A DNA stretch of 64,000 nucleotides from Actinosynnema pretiosum (GTDB lineage Bacteria > Actinomycetota > Actinomycetes > Mycobacteriales > Pseudonocardiaceae), in NCBI RefSeq assembly GCF_024171695.1, contig NZ_JAMTCF010000021.1:1-64000 (forward strand), read 5' to 3'. The notes below the pieces were generated by a model, which made no database searches, was not told where the DNA came from, and saw only the letters and a program-made list of their open reading frames with translations. Below, piece by piece: positions 34,634 to 44,197 of this stretch. Made by a program: the position numbers and the translations under genes. Every line of letters begins with the position of its first letter. The stretch's first letter is position 1.

Positions 34634-35772
34634 TAGGCCACCTCCACATCGGGGGCGAACAGGACGTCGAACTCGTCGGGAGCGCTGGCCGAGCTGATCG
34701 TGATCGCACGGCGGGTGTACTGGCCGTCCGGAATCCAGGCGTGGCGGTGTACCCCGATGCTCAGCTGGTCACCGGCGCCGAACGACCCCAACCCCACACC
34801 GGCGTGATCACCGCCGGGAATGGCGCCGTCGACCCGTACCGTGCCGGTCCAGGTCTCCACGGGGTGCCCGTGCAGCGCGAGGGTGGCGGCGGCGTGGCCG
34901 TCCAAAGTGGCGACGTCCACGGCCGAGGTGTGCGTCCGGTCGATGCTCTGCAAGAGCGGGTGACCCGCTGCGGGCAACGTCATGTCCGCCGCGCGGCCGA
35001 CCGGTTGTGCGCGTTCCATGCCCTGTCCGGGTGTCCTGGCGTCGTGCGTGGTGGCGCTGGCGTCGGTGTCCACGGACAGGTGCCGCAGCCCGGCGCCGTA
35101 CCGCACGCCCTGCTGTGGTTGACGCACACCGAGCTGGGGAGCGCCGATGCGTAGCTCCCACTCGACGTGGCCGGGCCGGGTCGACCATCGGGGGTGCAGC
35201 TCGACATCGGGTCCGTGGTCGAGCTGGGTCAGCTGCATGAGCCGTTCCCCCACGGTGGCCAGGTCGTACCCGAAGTACGTGCGCGTCGTCGTGCCGGGGC
35301 CGGGCTCGGGGAACGCGATCGGCAGTGCGCCCCACGGTCCGGTGGTGGCCAACTGGACCAGGCGCACGGCGACACCGTGCAGGCTCAGTCCCGACAGGAC
35401 CACGTCGGCGGCCTCGTCGGTGATCGGTCCGTCATGGTCGGCCGCCTTGAGAATCCGGCGGTTGAGTACCGCCCACATCCCCCCGGCGCCCACCAGCAGC
35501 GTGCCGCTGGAGTCGTCCCACCGGTGGGTCATGATCGGTCCGCCCTGCACCAGGTATCGCCCCCATGCGAGCACCAGCGACGTCCGCCAGGGTTCGACCA
35601 TCGTGCGCAGCGCACGCGGGCCGCGGTCGAGCTGGCGCGCGGGCACGCTCACCTGGACCTGGCCACCGAGGTTGACGCCGAACTCCCACCCCAGCGTTCC
35701 CCGGTAAGGCAGGGTTCCGATGATCCTGCCCGTGACGGTGTCGACGGTGTAGCAGGTCCACGCCCGCCTCAC
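34633..35772 (-). CDS. Minor tail protein
   Basis: 379 aa from GTG; both ends overlap neighbouring genes. It is beta-rich with the opening pattern YTVDTVTGRIIGTLPYRGTLGWEFGVNLGGQVQVSVPA seen in siphovirus baseplate or tail-tip proteins (gp37-like/GP27-like hub families). No enzymatic motif is visible. By order it lies two genes after the Dit-like protein, in the place of the tail hub. Confidence 0.72.
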   Translation of the reverse strand: MRRAWTCYTVDTVTGRIIGTLPYRGTLGWEFGVNLGGQVQVSVPARQLDRGPRALRTMVEPWRTSLVLAWGRYLVQGGPIMTHRWDDSSGTLLVGAGGMWAVLNRRILKAADHDGPITDEAADVVLSGLSLHGVAVRLVQLATTGPWGALPIAFPEPGPGTTTRTYFGYDLATVGERLMQLTQLDHGPDVELHPRWSTRPGHVEWELRIGAPQLGVRQPQQGVRYGAGLRHLSVDTDASATTHDARTPGQGMERAQPVGRAADMTLPAAGHPLLQSIDRTHTSAVDVATLDGHAAATLALHGHPVETWTGTVRVDGAIPGGDHAGVGLGSFGAGDQLSIGVHRHAWIPDGQYTRRAITISSASAPDEFDVLFAPDVEVA

Positions 35773-36905
35773 GACTCACCGAGCCACACGAGCCGCACGT
35801 ACGAGCCCGACAGGATGCGCGCGTCCGGGGCGTTGTTCTTGTAGGCGTCGAACAGCACCCTCAGCGATTCGCCCGGTGGTACCCGGACCAGTCTGGTACC
35901 ACCGGTGCCGCCGAATCCGGTCGTCGCGGTGTCTTTGGTGGGGAAGTTGTGCGGGGTCGTTCCGCTGTTGGTGACCTGGGTGAAAGAGGCGTCGATGTAG
36001 CGCGCGCTGGCCACGTCGCTGAGCAACGACATTTCCAGCCACCACAGCCCGTCGCGGGGATGGCTGGCGCCGCGGGACAGGTAAGAGGTGTTCCAGCCGG
36101 TGCCGGTCGTGCTTGCCTGGAAAATTCCGAGGTTGGTATCCCGCCCGGTGCCGTTGACGATCTCCTGACCGTCGTCGCGGCGTAGCACGGCGGTCAGCGA
36201 GGGGCGGGTGTCACCGAGCCGCCGGATGGTGTCCCACCCGGACCCGGTCCAGATTTGGAGCATCCGCGCGTGGATGCGTTCGGCGCCGATGTGCGGCCCG
36301 GCCTCGGCGGCGTTGTCGTCTTCCAGGAGGTAGCGCGCGCCCCCGCGTAACGTCGTTCCCTTGCGTCGCAACATGATCTGCGCGCCGCCGAGCTGGGTGA
36401 TGGGCATCGTGGCCAGGCTCGGGACGGTCACGTCGCCGATCCGGGAGCAGCCCGACGGGGTGGGCGGGGCCACCGGCGTCGAGGCCGGCTCCCCGGTGAC
36501 CGGGTGCAGTGTGCCGCGGGTGATGCCGCCGCCGCCCACCGCGTCGTCCTGCACGCGCACGAACACGGAGTCCACGCGCGGCAACGTGGCGTGCGCTTCG
36601 TCGAGCGTGATCAGGCCGGTTGCTTCCAGCGTCGCCAGGTAGGGGCCGGTGCCGCTGGGGGTCACGATGCACTGTCCGGGCAGGACGCGCAGGCTCCGCG
36701 AGGGAGTACCGGCCGCAGGCAGGATGCGCAGATCGTTGACGATACCGTCGGTCGGGTCGGTCGCCGAGACGAGCACGCCGTCCCGGTAGGCCATCGGCCC
36801 ACCGACGCCGGGGTAGAGCATCGCGGCGTCGTGCAGACGGCCGCTGCGTGCGCTGTTCTGGCCTTGCAGGGTCCAGACGTGATCGAGGTCGGCTCCTGTG
36901 GGCAC
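35769..36905 (-). CDS. Minor tail protein, probable fibre or baseplate component
   Basis: 378 aa from GTG, six bases after AGGAGG. The first 90 residues resemble the conserved N-terminus of actinophage minor tail proteins (AAMLYPGVGGPMAYRDGVLVSAT), with VQDDAVGGGGITRGTLHPVTGEPA further on. The C-terminal half is a beta-sandwich-like, Thr/Gly-rich segment (TLRGGARYLLEDD, FPTKDTATTGFGG) that could bind carbohydrate. It is coupled by ATGA to the next tail gene. Confidence 0.7.
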   Translation of the reverse strand: MPTGADLDHVWTLQGQNSARSGRLHDAAMLYPGVGGPMAYRDGVLVSATDPTDGIVNDLRILPAAGTPSRSLRVLPGQCIVTPSGTGPYLATLEATGLITLDEAHATLPRVDSVFVRVQDDAVGGGGITRGTLHPVTGEPASTPVAPPTPSGCSRIGDVTVPSLATMPITQLGGAQIMLRRKGTTLRGGARYLLEDDNAAEAGPHIGAERIHARMLQIWTGSGWDTIRRLGDTRPSLTAVLRRDDGQEIVNGTGRDTNLGIFQASTTGTGWNTSYLSRGASHPRDGLWWLEMSLLSDVASARYIDASFTQVTNSGTTPHNFPTKDTATTGFGGTGGTRLVRVPPGESLRVLFDAYKNNAPDARILSGSYVRLVWLGES

Positions 36906-36945
36906 GCGACACCTCCTAACGGGGTGGGAAGAAGCGGGGGCGGGG

Positions 36946-38421
36946 TTACCACCAGCCGGGCGCCCATTCGGCCTCGGCGGTCGCGCTCGTGGGCGCGGGG
37001 TCGGCACTGCCGAACGCGACTCGGACGTCCTCACCGGGCGGGATCGGCCACCACTCGGCCTCGTCGAGGTAGCGCTCGGCGCGGCCGTTGAGCCAGGTGG
37101 TCAGCCGGTGCGGGTGGGTGTCGATTACGAGCCGGTCCGCAGGCGTGGTGTCGGTGGCTGCGGCCAGGACCCCGCTGTAGAGAAGCGTTTCCCCGGTGCT
37201 GGGCAGGTACAGACGCGGGGCGGTCACGGGGCCGGTGATCGTGTAGACCGGCCAGACCTCGGCGCCGCCGCTGTTGGCCAGCACCATGCTTCCGGTGCTG
37301 GCGGGAGCGCCCCAGTCCAGGCCGCCCGACCAGTCCAGCCCGACGGGGCTGTCGTAGGACGTGCTGCCCCACGGCTCGGAGGACCAGGCGCACCCCGTGC
37401 TGTGGCCGTCGAAGTAGGGGCCGGGGTCGGTTGTCCCGCTGGCGTGTTCCTCCACCAGCAGCGCCGTGGTGTCGAGCAGTTCGCCGACCTCGGCCGAGGC
37501 CACGCTCACCGACACCGTGACCGCGGACGCGCCCGGTGGTGCATCCGCGGCCAGGTGCAGTGGTGTCCACGGCCCCCAGGTGTTCAAGGGGACCTCGATG
37601 CGGTCGCCGGTGCCGACGCCGGTGTCGGCACCGGCTTCGGTGTGCCAGGCCAGCGAGAGCGTGGCTATTCCGCCGGTGGTGTGCCGAGCCCAGAGCGAGA
37701 CCACGTACCGCCGTCCGGCGATGATCCCCGGAACGACCTGGCGCGAACCGATCGGGCCCGCCGCCGTGCACGTCGCCCTGGCGGTCGTCTGCACCGCGTC
37801 CACGCCGGGAATCGCCGTCGTGTACTCGCTGCTCGATGACACCGACTTGTCGTTGTGCGGCAACCACTGCACAGTGCTGTGAGGCCATCCGACCGGGTTG
37901 CGCGCCAGGTTCACCCGCGTCACCGAGTCACGTCCGGATTCCCAGTCCAGGCCGCCACCGGCCAGCGGCAGGGAGGTCGAGGCGCGCAGTGTTGCCCCGT
38001 ACTTGACCGGGTCTGCCGCGGTCAACACCAGCTGCCAGTCAAACCGGGTCGGTGAGGTCCGTTCGAGCTGTGCGGCCACCTTGCGCACCACGGCGGATTT
38101 GGTGAGCACGGGCTCGGCGACGACCAGGCGCGCGGCACCGCGGCTCAACAGTGCGTTGAACGTGTTCACGGCCCGGTCCGCCCTTTCGGGCGTGCGGGCC
38201 GCGCACATCCCGGTCAGGGTGATCACGCGCGCGGTCCGCCACTGCTCGGCGGTGGAGTAGGTGCCGTGGTAGTTGGCCCGGTCGGTGTCGTCGGAGCGGA
38301 CCTCGACCGGGCCGAACCACCCGGCATCGGTGTGCACGAACCACGCGGTGTCGTCGTCGTCGATCGCGTTGCCGGTCCACCCGTCCACCGACCACGTCGG
38401 CCGCGTGATGGGACGCGCCAT
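36946..38421 (-). CDS. Distal tail (Dit)-like protein with carbohydrate-binding insert
   Basis: 491 aa from ATG, seven bases after AGGAGG. The N-terminal 200 residues fit a siphovirus Dit/phage tail domain (RPTWSVDGWTGNAIDDDDTAWFV, then VITLTGMC). From about 190 to 320 there is a jelly-roll-like insert (RNPVGWPHSTVQWLP, WARHTTGGIATLSLAWHTEAG, TLHLAADAPPG-like pattern) resembling carbohydrate-binding modules. The C-terminal end (LVIDTHPHRLTTWLNGRAERYLDEAEWWPIPPGED) matches the closing strands of Dit proteins. It follows the tape measure by 11 bp, the usual Dit position. An evolved Dit with a CBM would help adsorption to cell-wall sugars. Confidence 0.8.
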   Translation of the reverse strand: MARPITRPTWSVDGWTGNAIDDDDTAWFVHTDAGWFGPVEVRSDDTDRANYHGTYSTAEQWRTARVITLTGMCAARTPERADRAVNTFNALLSRGAARLVVAEPVLTKSAVVRKVAAQLERTSPTRFDWQLVLTAADPVKYGATLRASTSLPLAGGGLDWESGRDSVTRVNLARNPVGWPHSTVQWLPHNDKSVSSSSEYTTAIPGVDAVQTTARATCTAAGPIGSRQVVPGIIAGRRYVVSLWARHTTGGIATLSLAWHTEAGADTGVGTGDRIEVPLNTWGPWTPLHLAADAPPGASAVTVSVSVASAEVGELLDTTALLVEEHASGTTDPGPYFDGHSTGCAWSSEPWGSTSYDSPVGLDWSGGLDWGAPASTGSMVLANSGGAEVWPVYTITGPVTAPRLYLPSTGETLLYSGVLAAATDTTPADRLVIDTHPHRLTTWLNGRAERYLDEAEWWPIPPGEDVRVAFGSADPAPTSATAEAEWAPGWW

Positions 38422-38432
38422 CCGATCACCTC

Positions 38433-41400
38433 CTACCGCCTGGTGCGGGCCTGCCACGCGGCGGTGCTGGAGATCACCGCGGCCATGACGTGTGCGTCCT
38501 GGTTGCGCTGCACCGAGATGTTGTTGGTGATCACCGGTACGCCGGTGGCGGCAGCGCTGGCGGGTACCGGCGCCGACGCTGCCGGGGTGGCCAGCCCGCC
38601 CGAGGCGAACCGGCGGATCAGGTCGTAGCCCATCAACCGCGCGGTCTCGGCGAGGATGCCGGTCGAACGCGTCGACCCGTTCACCGGGATGTACGCCTCC
38701 CGGTGGGTCATCCGGTCCCCGATCACCCGCCAGGTGTTCGGATCGACGAACTGAGCCCACCCGCCGCGCATCGGCGTGAGCGGGTGGATGCCGCCGTCGG
38801 CGTAGGCCACGACGGACGGGGCGAGCAGGTTGCCGTCGTGGTTGACCGCCATCGGACCGTTGGGCATGGATTTGCCGCTGGTGTAGATGACCGTGACGTA
38901 CTTCGTGGCCGGTGCGGTGGCGGCGGCGATCTTCTGATTGAAGTCGGAATCGTTGCCCCGCAACACGATCTCCTTGCCGCCGGGCACGTTGTTGACTTCC
39001 AGCCCGACCGCGCGCAACCGCTCGACGGCCTGGTCCGACAGCGTCTCCACCGTGATGCTGCGGCGGTCCGGTACCTGCTCGGCCTGCCACTTGAGCAACT
39101 GGAGTTCCAGCGTGGTCTTGTCGACGTCCTGGGCATCGATCAGCGTGACCACCTGGCTGGGGAGCAACCCGTACTGGTTCGCCAGCGCCTCGGCCTCGGC
39201 GCGGCCGATGCCCATAGCCTCGGCCGCCGCGTAGAACCCGTCACGTGCGCTGGCGACCTCGGCACCCGCTTTCGCCAGCGCCGTCGTGACGTCCTCGCCC
39301 TGCGCCCGCGCCAGCTCGTAGGTTTTCAGCGCGGTGTCAGCGGTGGCATCGCGCAGGTCGGTCAACACGCTGTGCAGCCCGCGGGCGTTCTCCTGCGTCG
39401 TGTCCAAGCGTCCCTGCGCGGTCAGCAGCTCCCCGCCCCACCCCTTCGTGCGGTCGACGTTCTCACCGAACTTCTCGGACAACCGAGCCAACTGCTCGTG
39501 CATCCTGGACTGCGCGGCCACCAGGTCCACCGAGCCGCCCGAGAGCGCGTCGAGCGCGTTCTTGAGCGCGCGGGCCTTGTCGTCGGCGCTGCCGGTCTCG
39601 TCGGCCAGGACGCCCATCGCGGCGGCGAATTCCCTACCGGACGCCGTGCCGTCGACCATCGATGCCCGGCCCTCGCGTAGCGCCTGGTCGAGGTCGCGTT
39701 GCTTCTGGTCAGCCTCCTGGTACTGCCGGGCCAGCCCGTCGATCTCACCGAGCAGGTCTTGTGCCGCTTTTCCTTGCTCTGTAAGACTTTTCGTCTCACT
39801 GACGACACCGGATTTCCATCCGGTGCTGTTAGTCACCCAGCGGGTCTGCTCCTGAATGATCGAGTTCAACCGGCCGCGCACCCCGTCGAGCGCGTCCGAG
39901 TTGCCGAGGGTGGCCTCGGTCAGATCGGACAGGCTGATCCCCGCCGCGCGGGCCGCGTCAGCGACCGTCCGCCCGGACTCGGCGACCTTCTCGGACTGGA
40001 GCTGCTGCGCCTGGTGCGCGCGCACCGACTCGGTGATGCGCCCGGAGGACTCGCTCAGCGCAGCCGCGAGCGCGTCCACCGCCGAGCTGTGCTGCCGAGC
40101 CCGTTCCGCCGCCGCTTCCTGGCGGCCGGATAGCAGGGACAGCCCCAGCGCCACACCGCCGATGGCCAGGCCCACCGGCCCACCGAGGGCGGACACCAGC
40201 GCACCGGTCCCCACCCGCAGCGCGGTGCCGCTGGCCGCAGCGACCCCCGCAGCCGTGCCGAACCGGGTCGCACCAACGGCGGCCTGCTCGAAGCTGCCCC
40301 GGACCGCTGCGAGCGCTGGCGAACGCTCGGCGAGCGTGCCCATCGCGGCGGACATGCGCCCGATGGGCTCGCCGGTGGCGGCGGCGCCCGCGCGGATAGC
40401 GGCGGTCTGATCGGTGAACGCGCGCGCGCTCTCCACCGCGGGCACGGTGCTGGTGCGGTAGGCGGCCATCGCGGCACCGAGCTTGCCAACCTCCTGGCCG
40501 CCGCTCTGCGCGAGAGCCTGCTGGGTGCGCATCTCGCCGCTGAACTGCCGCAGACCGGACAGCACGGTGCTGTCGCCGAGGCGCCCCTGCGCGAGACGGA
40601 ACGCGCCCAACGCGAGGATGCCGGTCTGCACCGGGCCCGGCAGGTCGTTGAACAGCCCCAGCACAGTGCTCAGTGCCTTGCCCACGGGCACCAGGACGCC
40701 CGACAGCGCCTCGACGGCGCCCCCGAGCACCCCGACCACGGTGGACAGGGTGCCGACCACGCCGGTGCCCTCGCCCGATGCGGTGGCCAGCTCGCCTACC
40801 TCGCGGGCCACCGGGCGGGCGGCCTGCACGGTGGTGTCCAGCACGCCGGTGAAGTCGTTCCACAGCTCGATGCCGGTGTTCACCGAGGTGTTGAGCGGTT
40901 CGAGCGCGCCGGTGCCCAGCGGCCCCAGCACGTCGGACACCGCAGCACCGACGACGTCGGCGCGGGCCTCGATCGCCGCAGCCAACCGAGGTCCGTACAG
41001 CTCCCCGGCCGCGACCGTGGTTTCCAGCCGCGAGGCCACCGCCGGGCCCAACTGGTCAAGGCGCGTCGCGGTCGCGCGCACCACGCGCTCCAGCGGTTCG
41101 TCAACCGCGTCGTAGATCCCGATCGCAGCGGACTCCAGCTGCGACTGCAACGCGTCCATCGCGCCGCCGAGCCCGGCCGTCTTGGCGGCGGCGACGTCGG
41201 CCGCACCGCCCTGCCTACCAACGGCTTCCGCCATGTCATCGAACGCGGTGGCACCGCTGGCCGCGAGTGATGCCGCCACGGTCATGCCCTCGGTGCCGAA
41301 CGCGGTCGCGGCGGCTGCGGCGAACGACTCCTGCGTCATGCGCTGCTGCGCCTCGGACAGCTGTTCGGTGATCGAGCGCAACCCGACGAACCGACCGGTG

Positions 41401-42158
41401 GCGTCGAACGCGGTGATACCCAACTCGCCCAGTGCCTTGGACGCGGGGCCGCTCGGGGCGGCGAGACTGGCCAGCATCCCCCGCAGGGACGTACCGGCCT
41501 GCTCCCCTCGAATGCCTTGCGTGGCAACGACACCGATAGCCGAGGCCACCTCGTCGATCGACACCCCGACGGACTGCGCCACCGGCCCGACGTACTGGAG
41601 GGCGTTCGCCACGTCCATGATCTCGCCGGATGCGGCATTCGCCACGTTGGCCAGCACGTCGGCGACGTGGCTCGCCTGGTCGGCGGCCAAGCCGAATTGG
41701 TTCAGTGCGTCGGACTGCACGCCTGCGGCTTCTGCGGCCTCGACCTGCGCGGCGGCGGCCAGTTGCAGAGTGCCGCGCGCGGCGGTCATCGCCTGGTCGA
41801 TGTCCAGTCCGCCCTTGGCCAGTTCCCGCATGGCGCTGGCGGCGTCGGCGGCGCTGGTCGCCGGGAGCGTGAGGTCGGAGCCGAGTTCGTTGGCCACTTC
41901 GGACACGCGGGCCATCTCGAACCCGGTGGCCTCGCTCACCGCGCTGATCTCGTTCAGGGCACCGGTGTACTCGTTGCCGAGCTGGATCGCCTCGGTGAAC
42001 CCCTTGGCGGCCAGCGCGGTACCTCCCACGATGGCCAGGCCGAGGGTCTTCATGCCACCGGAGACCCGGCTTGCGGACTGGTTCAGGCCGGTGTCGAGGT
42101 CTCGTTGCCAGGTGCCGAAATCGGGGCGAATCAGGATGTCGAGCGCGCCGCCGGGCAT
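38433..42158 (-). CDS. Tail tape measure protein
   Basis: 1241 aa from ATG after GGGGAGGTGACG. The longest phage gene, in the expected place after the tail chaperones. The N-terminal 350 residues carry the TP901-type core: LGNEYTGALNEISAVSEATG, ANELGSDLTLPATSAADAASAM and FGLAADQASHVADVL, ending near AFGTEGMTVAASLAASG. The middle is Ala-rich helix with hydrophobic segments (for example ALVSALGGPVGLAIGGVALGLSLLSG). Heptad-like helices continue to about residue 1000; the last 200 residues include a Trp/Gly-rich region. At about 1.5 A per residue the tail would be near 185 nm. No peptidase or lysozyme domain is recognised. Confidence 0.93.
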   Translation of the reverse strand: MPGGALDILIRPDFGTWQRDLDTGLNQSASRVSGGMKTLGLAIVGGTALAAKGFTEAIQLGNEYTGALNEISAVSEATGFEMARVSEVANELGSDLTLPATSAADAASAMRELAKGGLDIDQAMTAARGTLQLAAAAQVEAAEAAGVQSDALNQFGLAADQASHVADVLANVANAASGEIMDVANALQYVGPVAQSVGVSIDEVASAIGVVATQGIRGEQAGTSLRGMLASLAAPSGPASKALGELGITAFDATGRFVGLRSITEQLSEAQQRMTQESFAAAAATAFGTEGMTVAASLAASGATAFDDMAEAVGRQGGAADVAAAKTAGLGGAMDALQSQLESAAIGIYDAVDEPLERVVRATATRLDQLGPAVASRLETTVAAGELYGPRLAAAIEARADVVGAAVSDVLGPLGTGALEPLNTSVNTGIELWNDFTGVLDTTVQAARPVAREVGELATASGEGTGVVGTLSTVVGVLGGAVEALSGVLVPVGKALSTVLGLFNDLPGPVQTGILALGAFRLAQGRLGDSTVLSGLRQFSGEMRTQQALAQSGGQEVGKLGAAMAAYRTSTVPAVESARAFTDQTAAIRAGAAATGEPIGRMSAAMGTLAERSPALAAVRGSFEQAAVGATRFGTAAGVAAASGTALRVGTGALVSALGGPVGLAIGGVALGLSLLSGRQEAAAERARQHSSAVDALAAALSESSGRITESVRAHQAQQLQSEKVAESGRTVADAARAAGISLSDLTEATLGNSDALDGVRGRLNSIIQEQTRWVTNSTGWKSGVVSETKSLTEQGKAAQDLLGEIDGLARQYQEADQKQRDLDQALREGRASMVDGTASGREFAAAMGVLADETGSADDKARALKNALDALSGGSVDLVAAQSRMHEQLARLSEKFGENVDRTKGWGGELLTAQGRLDTTQENARGLHSVLTDLRDATADTALKTYELARAQGEDVTTALAKAGAEVASARDGFYAAAEAMGIGRAEAEALANQYGLLPSQVVTLIDAQDVDKTTLELQLLKWQAEQVPDRRSITVETLSDQAVERLRAVGLEVNNVPGGKEIVLRGNDSDFNQKIAAATAPATKYVTVIYTSGKSMPNGPMAVNHDGNLLAPSVVAYADGGIHPLTPMRGGWAQFVDPNTWRVIGDRMTHREAYIPVNGSTRSTGILAETARLMGYDLIRRFASGGLATPAASAPVPASAAATGVPVITNNISVQRNQDAHVMAAVISSTAAWQARTRR

Positions 42159-42183
42159 CGTCACCTCCCCGCGGTGTGCCGTC

Positions 42184-42702
42184 CTACTGCTGCCGGAGAC
42201 GACCCGCGAACACGGCGGCCAGGGTGTCGAACCCGTCGGACCCGAGGCCGCCGTCCTGCCCCGTGGTCTCCGGTTCGACGGCGGTGGCGCCGAGTCCAGC
42301 AAGGCGCTCGGTGTAGGCGCGGAGCAGTTGCTCGCCGATCGCGGCCGGACGCAGTGCCACCGGGACCACAGGTGCGTGCCTGGGGGGCCGTCGCCCGGCC
42401 GTGCGTGCGCGGGCTGCCTTGACTTCGGGGTCGTCCGGGTCAGTGACGCGGTCCGTCCACGCGGTCTCGGCGAGATGGCTGGCCACGTCGACCAGCTGCG
42501 CCACGTTCTCCTCCAACAGGCTCCACGCGCCCTCTTGGCGGGCGAGCGCGCTTTCTGGTGGGAGCCCGCGCACGCACGCCAGGAAGTCGGCGACAGGCAG
42601 CGTGCTCCAGGCGTTCCGCAGCGACCAGGGGTAGTACCGGGCGAAATCGGCGGTCAGGGCGTCCCACCACGGTCCGAGGACCGTCAGGAGGACGCCGAGC
42701 GT
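42184..42702 (-). CDS. Tail assembly chaperone, frameshift-encoded second part
   Basis: This frame has no credible start of its own: the first possible GTG (42,573) lies well inside conserved-looking sequence. It is open upstream to the slippery heptamer at 42,702-42,708, so I read it as the -1 frameshift extension of the preceding gene. The extension begins TLGVLLTVLGPWWDALTADF, followed by ARYYPWSLR and LPVADFLACVRGLPPESA, typical of the T part of lambda-like G/GT pairs. It binds and folds the tape measure, which follows 25 bp later. Confidence 0.8.
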   Translation of the reverse strand, partial: TLGVLLTVLGPWWDALTADFARYYPWSLRNAWSTLPVADFLACVRGLPPESALARQEGAWSLLEENVAQLVDVASHLAETAWTDRVTDPDDPEVKAARARTAGRRPPRHAPVVPVALRPAAIGEQLLRAYTERLAGLGATAVEPETTGQDGGLGSDGFDTLAAVFAGRLRQQ

Positions 42703-43070
42703 CCCCCCTGTTCGTCGACCCCCTCGGCTGCGTCCTGGTCCTCGTCGGCAGGGGTGCGGGTGAGTACCCCGGCGGTGCGCATGATCCGCGCCAAGATCAC
42801 GTTCATGTGCTCGCGCGGGAGCACGTCGAGCTGGGCGTTTAGCTGCTCGGCGAGCGCGGGTTCGGTGAGCAGCATGGCCAGTGATGCGGCGTCCTGACCC
42901 TTGGAGACGGTGTGCCAGTACTCGACGTACTCCTCGGGGGTCAGGTCGCGCCGCACGGCGAAGTCGAGCCCGAACAGCCGCTTGGGTGCCGGGGTGAGCT
43001 GGCGGGCGACGACGAGCGCGCCCAGGTCCTCCACATCGGCAGGCTGGGCGCTCTTGCGGGTCGCGGGCAT
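42684..43070 (-). CDS. Tail assembly chaperone, short (G-like) form
   Basis: 128 aa from ATG, six bases after AAGGAG. It lies between the major tail protein and the tape measure. The body is helical and acidic (DVEDLGALVVARQLTPAPKR, LTPEEYVEYWHTVSKGQDAASLAMLLTE) as in G-type chaperones. Its last codons CAG GGG GGA contain the frameshift heptamer, eight codons before the stop. A fraction of ribosomes should produce the longer fusion with the next frame. Confidence 0.85.
   Translation of the reverse strand: MPATRKSAQPADVEDLGALVVARQLTPAPKRLFGLDFAVRRDLTPEEYVEYWHTVSKGQDAASLAMLLTEPALAEQLNAQLDVLPREHMNVILARIMRTAGVLTRTPADEDQDAAEGVDEQGGRSASS
42702..42708 (-). promoter_or_regulatory. Slippery heptamer GGGGGGA for -1 frameshifting
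   Basis: On the minus strand the codons CAG GGG GGA form G GGG GGA in X XXY YYZ phase. Slipping back one base leads directly into the long open frame that ends at 42,184. This is the standard arrangement in siphovirus tail chaperone genes. Confidence 0.85.
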
Positions 43071-43102
43071 GGCTTTCTCCTTGTTCTGCAATGGTTTCGT
43101 GG

Positions 43103-43693
43103 TCATGCCGCGAGGGGGTTCCAGTTGCTCAGCGGTACTACGGCCTCGGACTCGATGGACGGTGCGAGACAGGTGATCTCGAATTCCCAACCGTCGAGGT
43201 CGTCGTCGTTCTTGATCTCTTCGGGGTCCTGGGAGAGTTTCGCCCGTTCGATCCAGAACGCCATCTTGCGACCGCCGGGGCCGCGCAGCTGGAGCAGCAG
43301 GGAGAACTCGTCACCCTCGGTGCCACGGTTCCACCGCCACTGACCGGCACCTGCGGTCGTCTCGGTGATGCTGCCGCCGCGCAGCTTGGTGAGGATGGCC
43401 GCCTTGGAGTACTGCGAGACGCGGAACCGGATTCGGGTGGTGGTCTGCCCCTCGTGCTCGAAGAACGGGCCCCCGGATTCGTTGTTCCACACGTCGTACG
43501 ACTTGACGTCCTGGGTGGGGGTGATGTTGAAACCGGCTTTGACGCCGCCGAATGCGGACATCGCGGCCGGGGTGGTGTCGCCGGTGGTCGGGCTGTTGCC
43601 GAAGACATCGGCGGGGATGACCGCCCCGCCTGGTCCCCGCCAGGCGTCGCCGTCGACCCACAGCACCGCCTGCGCGGCGTTGGCCTGGGACAT
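43103..43693 (-). CDS. Major tail tube protein
   Basis: 196 aa from ATG after AGGAG. It has the size and beta-rich composition of siphovirus tail tube subunits and sits just before the tail chaperones. Recognisable features are the loading of aromatic residues in WVDGDAWRGPGGA, VWNNESGGPFFEHEGQTTTRIRFRVS and the C-terminal LDGWEFEITCLAP. It polymerises into the tube around the tape measure. Confidence 0.85.
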   Translation of the reverse strand: MSQANAAQAVLWVDGDAWRGPGGAVIPADVFGNSPTTGDTTPAAMSAFGGVKAGFNITPTQDVKSYDVWNNESGGPFFEHEGQTTTRIRFRVSQYSKAAILTKLRGGSITETTAGAGQWRWNRGTEGDEFSLLLQLRGPGGRKMAFWIERAKLSQDPEEIKNDDDLDGWEFEITCLAPSIESEAVVPLSNWNPLAA

Positions 43694-43755
43694 GGGATCT
43701 CCTGCACTCCCGCACTATGCGGGGCTGAAAGCGTTGTGCTGTAAGGAAAATCAGG

Positions 43756-44190
43756 TCATTCGTGGAGTTGCAGGCGCAGCTCGGCACGCACGAAAGCGCC
43801 GTACAGGGGTGTGCCCGCGCCGCGGGTGGTGTCTGGTGCGTGCGGCTGCGGCCCGTCGACCAGGCGCAGGGAGTAGGTGACGGTCCGCCAGGTGCTCGCG
43901 CGCACGGCACCGAGCACGCGGGCTGCCTCAGCCGCGATCGCCCACGCCTGCCCCTCGGGGTCGGCGGTGCTGCTCGGTGGAGCCCACCCGGACACCTGCA
44001 CCAGCGGGGCGAACGCGATTCCGTGGCCGTCGATCGAGGCGACGGAGGGGACCTGCACGCGGGCGAACGGTCCGCGCAGCGGGTCCGGTGTCCGGGGACC
44101 GATGCCCGCAGGCGCGGACTGGACGAACACCGGGTCGGCCCGCAGGTGCGCGAGGACCGCACCGGCCAACCAGGGCAGCACCAAGGGCAC
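43756..44190 (-). CDS. Tail terminator/completion protein
   Basis: 144 aa from GTG. It opens PLVLPWLAGAVLAHLRADPVFVQ and has alternating strands and the closing AELRLQLHE, fitting the small alpha/beta tail-terminator family found between the HK97-gp10-like protein and the tube protein. It caps the tail and joins it to the head. Assignment rests on order and size more than on motif. Confidence 0.65.
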   Translation of the reverse strand: MPLVLPWLAGAVLAHLRADPVFVQSAPAGIGPRTPDPLRGPFARVQVPSVASIDGHGIAFAPLVQVSGWAPPSSTADPEGQAWAIAAEAARVLGAVRASTWRTVTYSLRLVDGPQPHAPDTTRGAGTPLYGAFVRAELRLQLHE

Positions 44191-44197
44191 GCCGGGA

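Noticed and set aside
31168..38421. Contractile-tail (myovirus) or phage-tail-like particle
   Set aside because: No sheath, baseplate wedge or spike genes are present; a tape measure with -1 frameshift chaperones, terminase and capsid shows a siphovirus.
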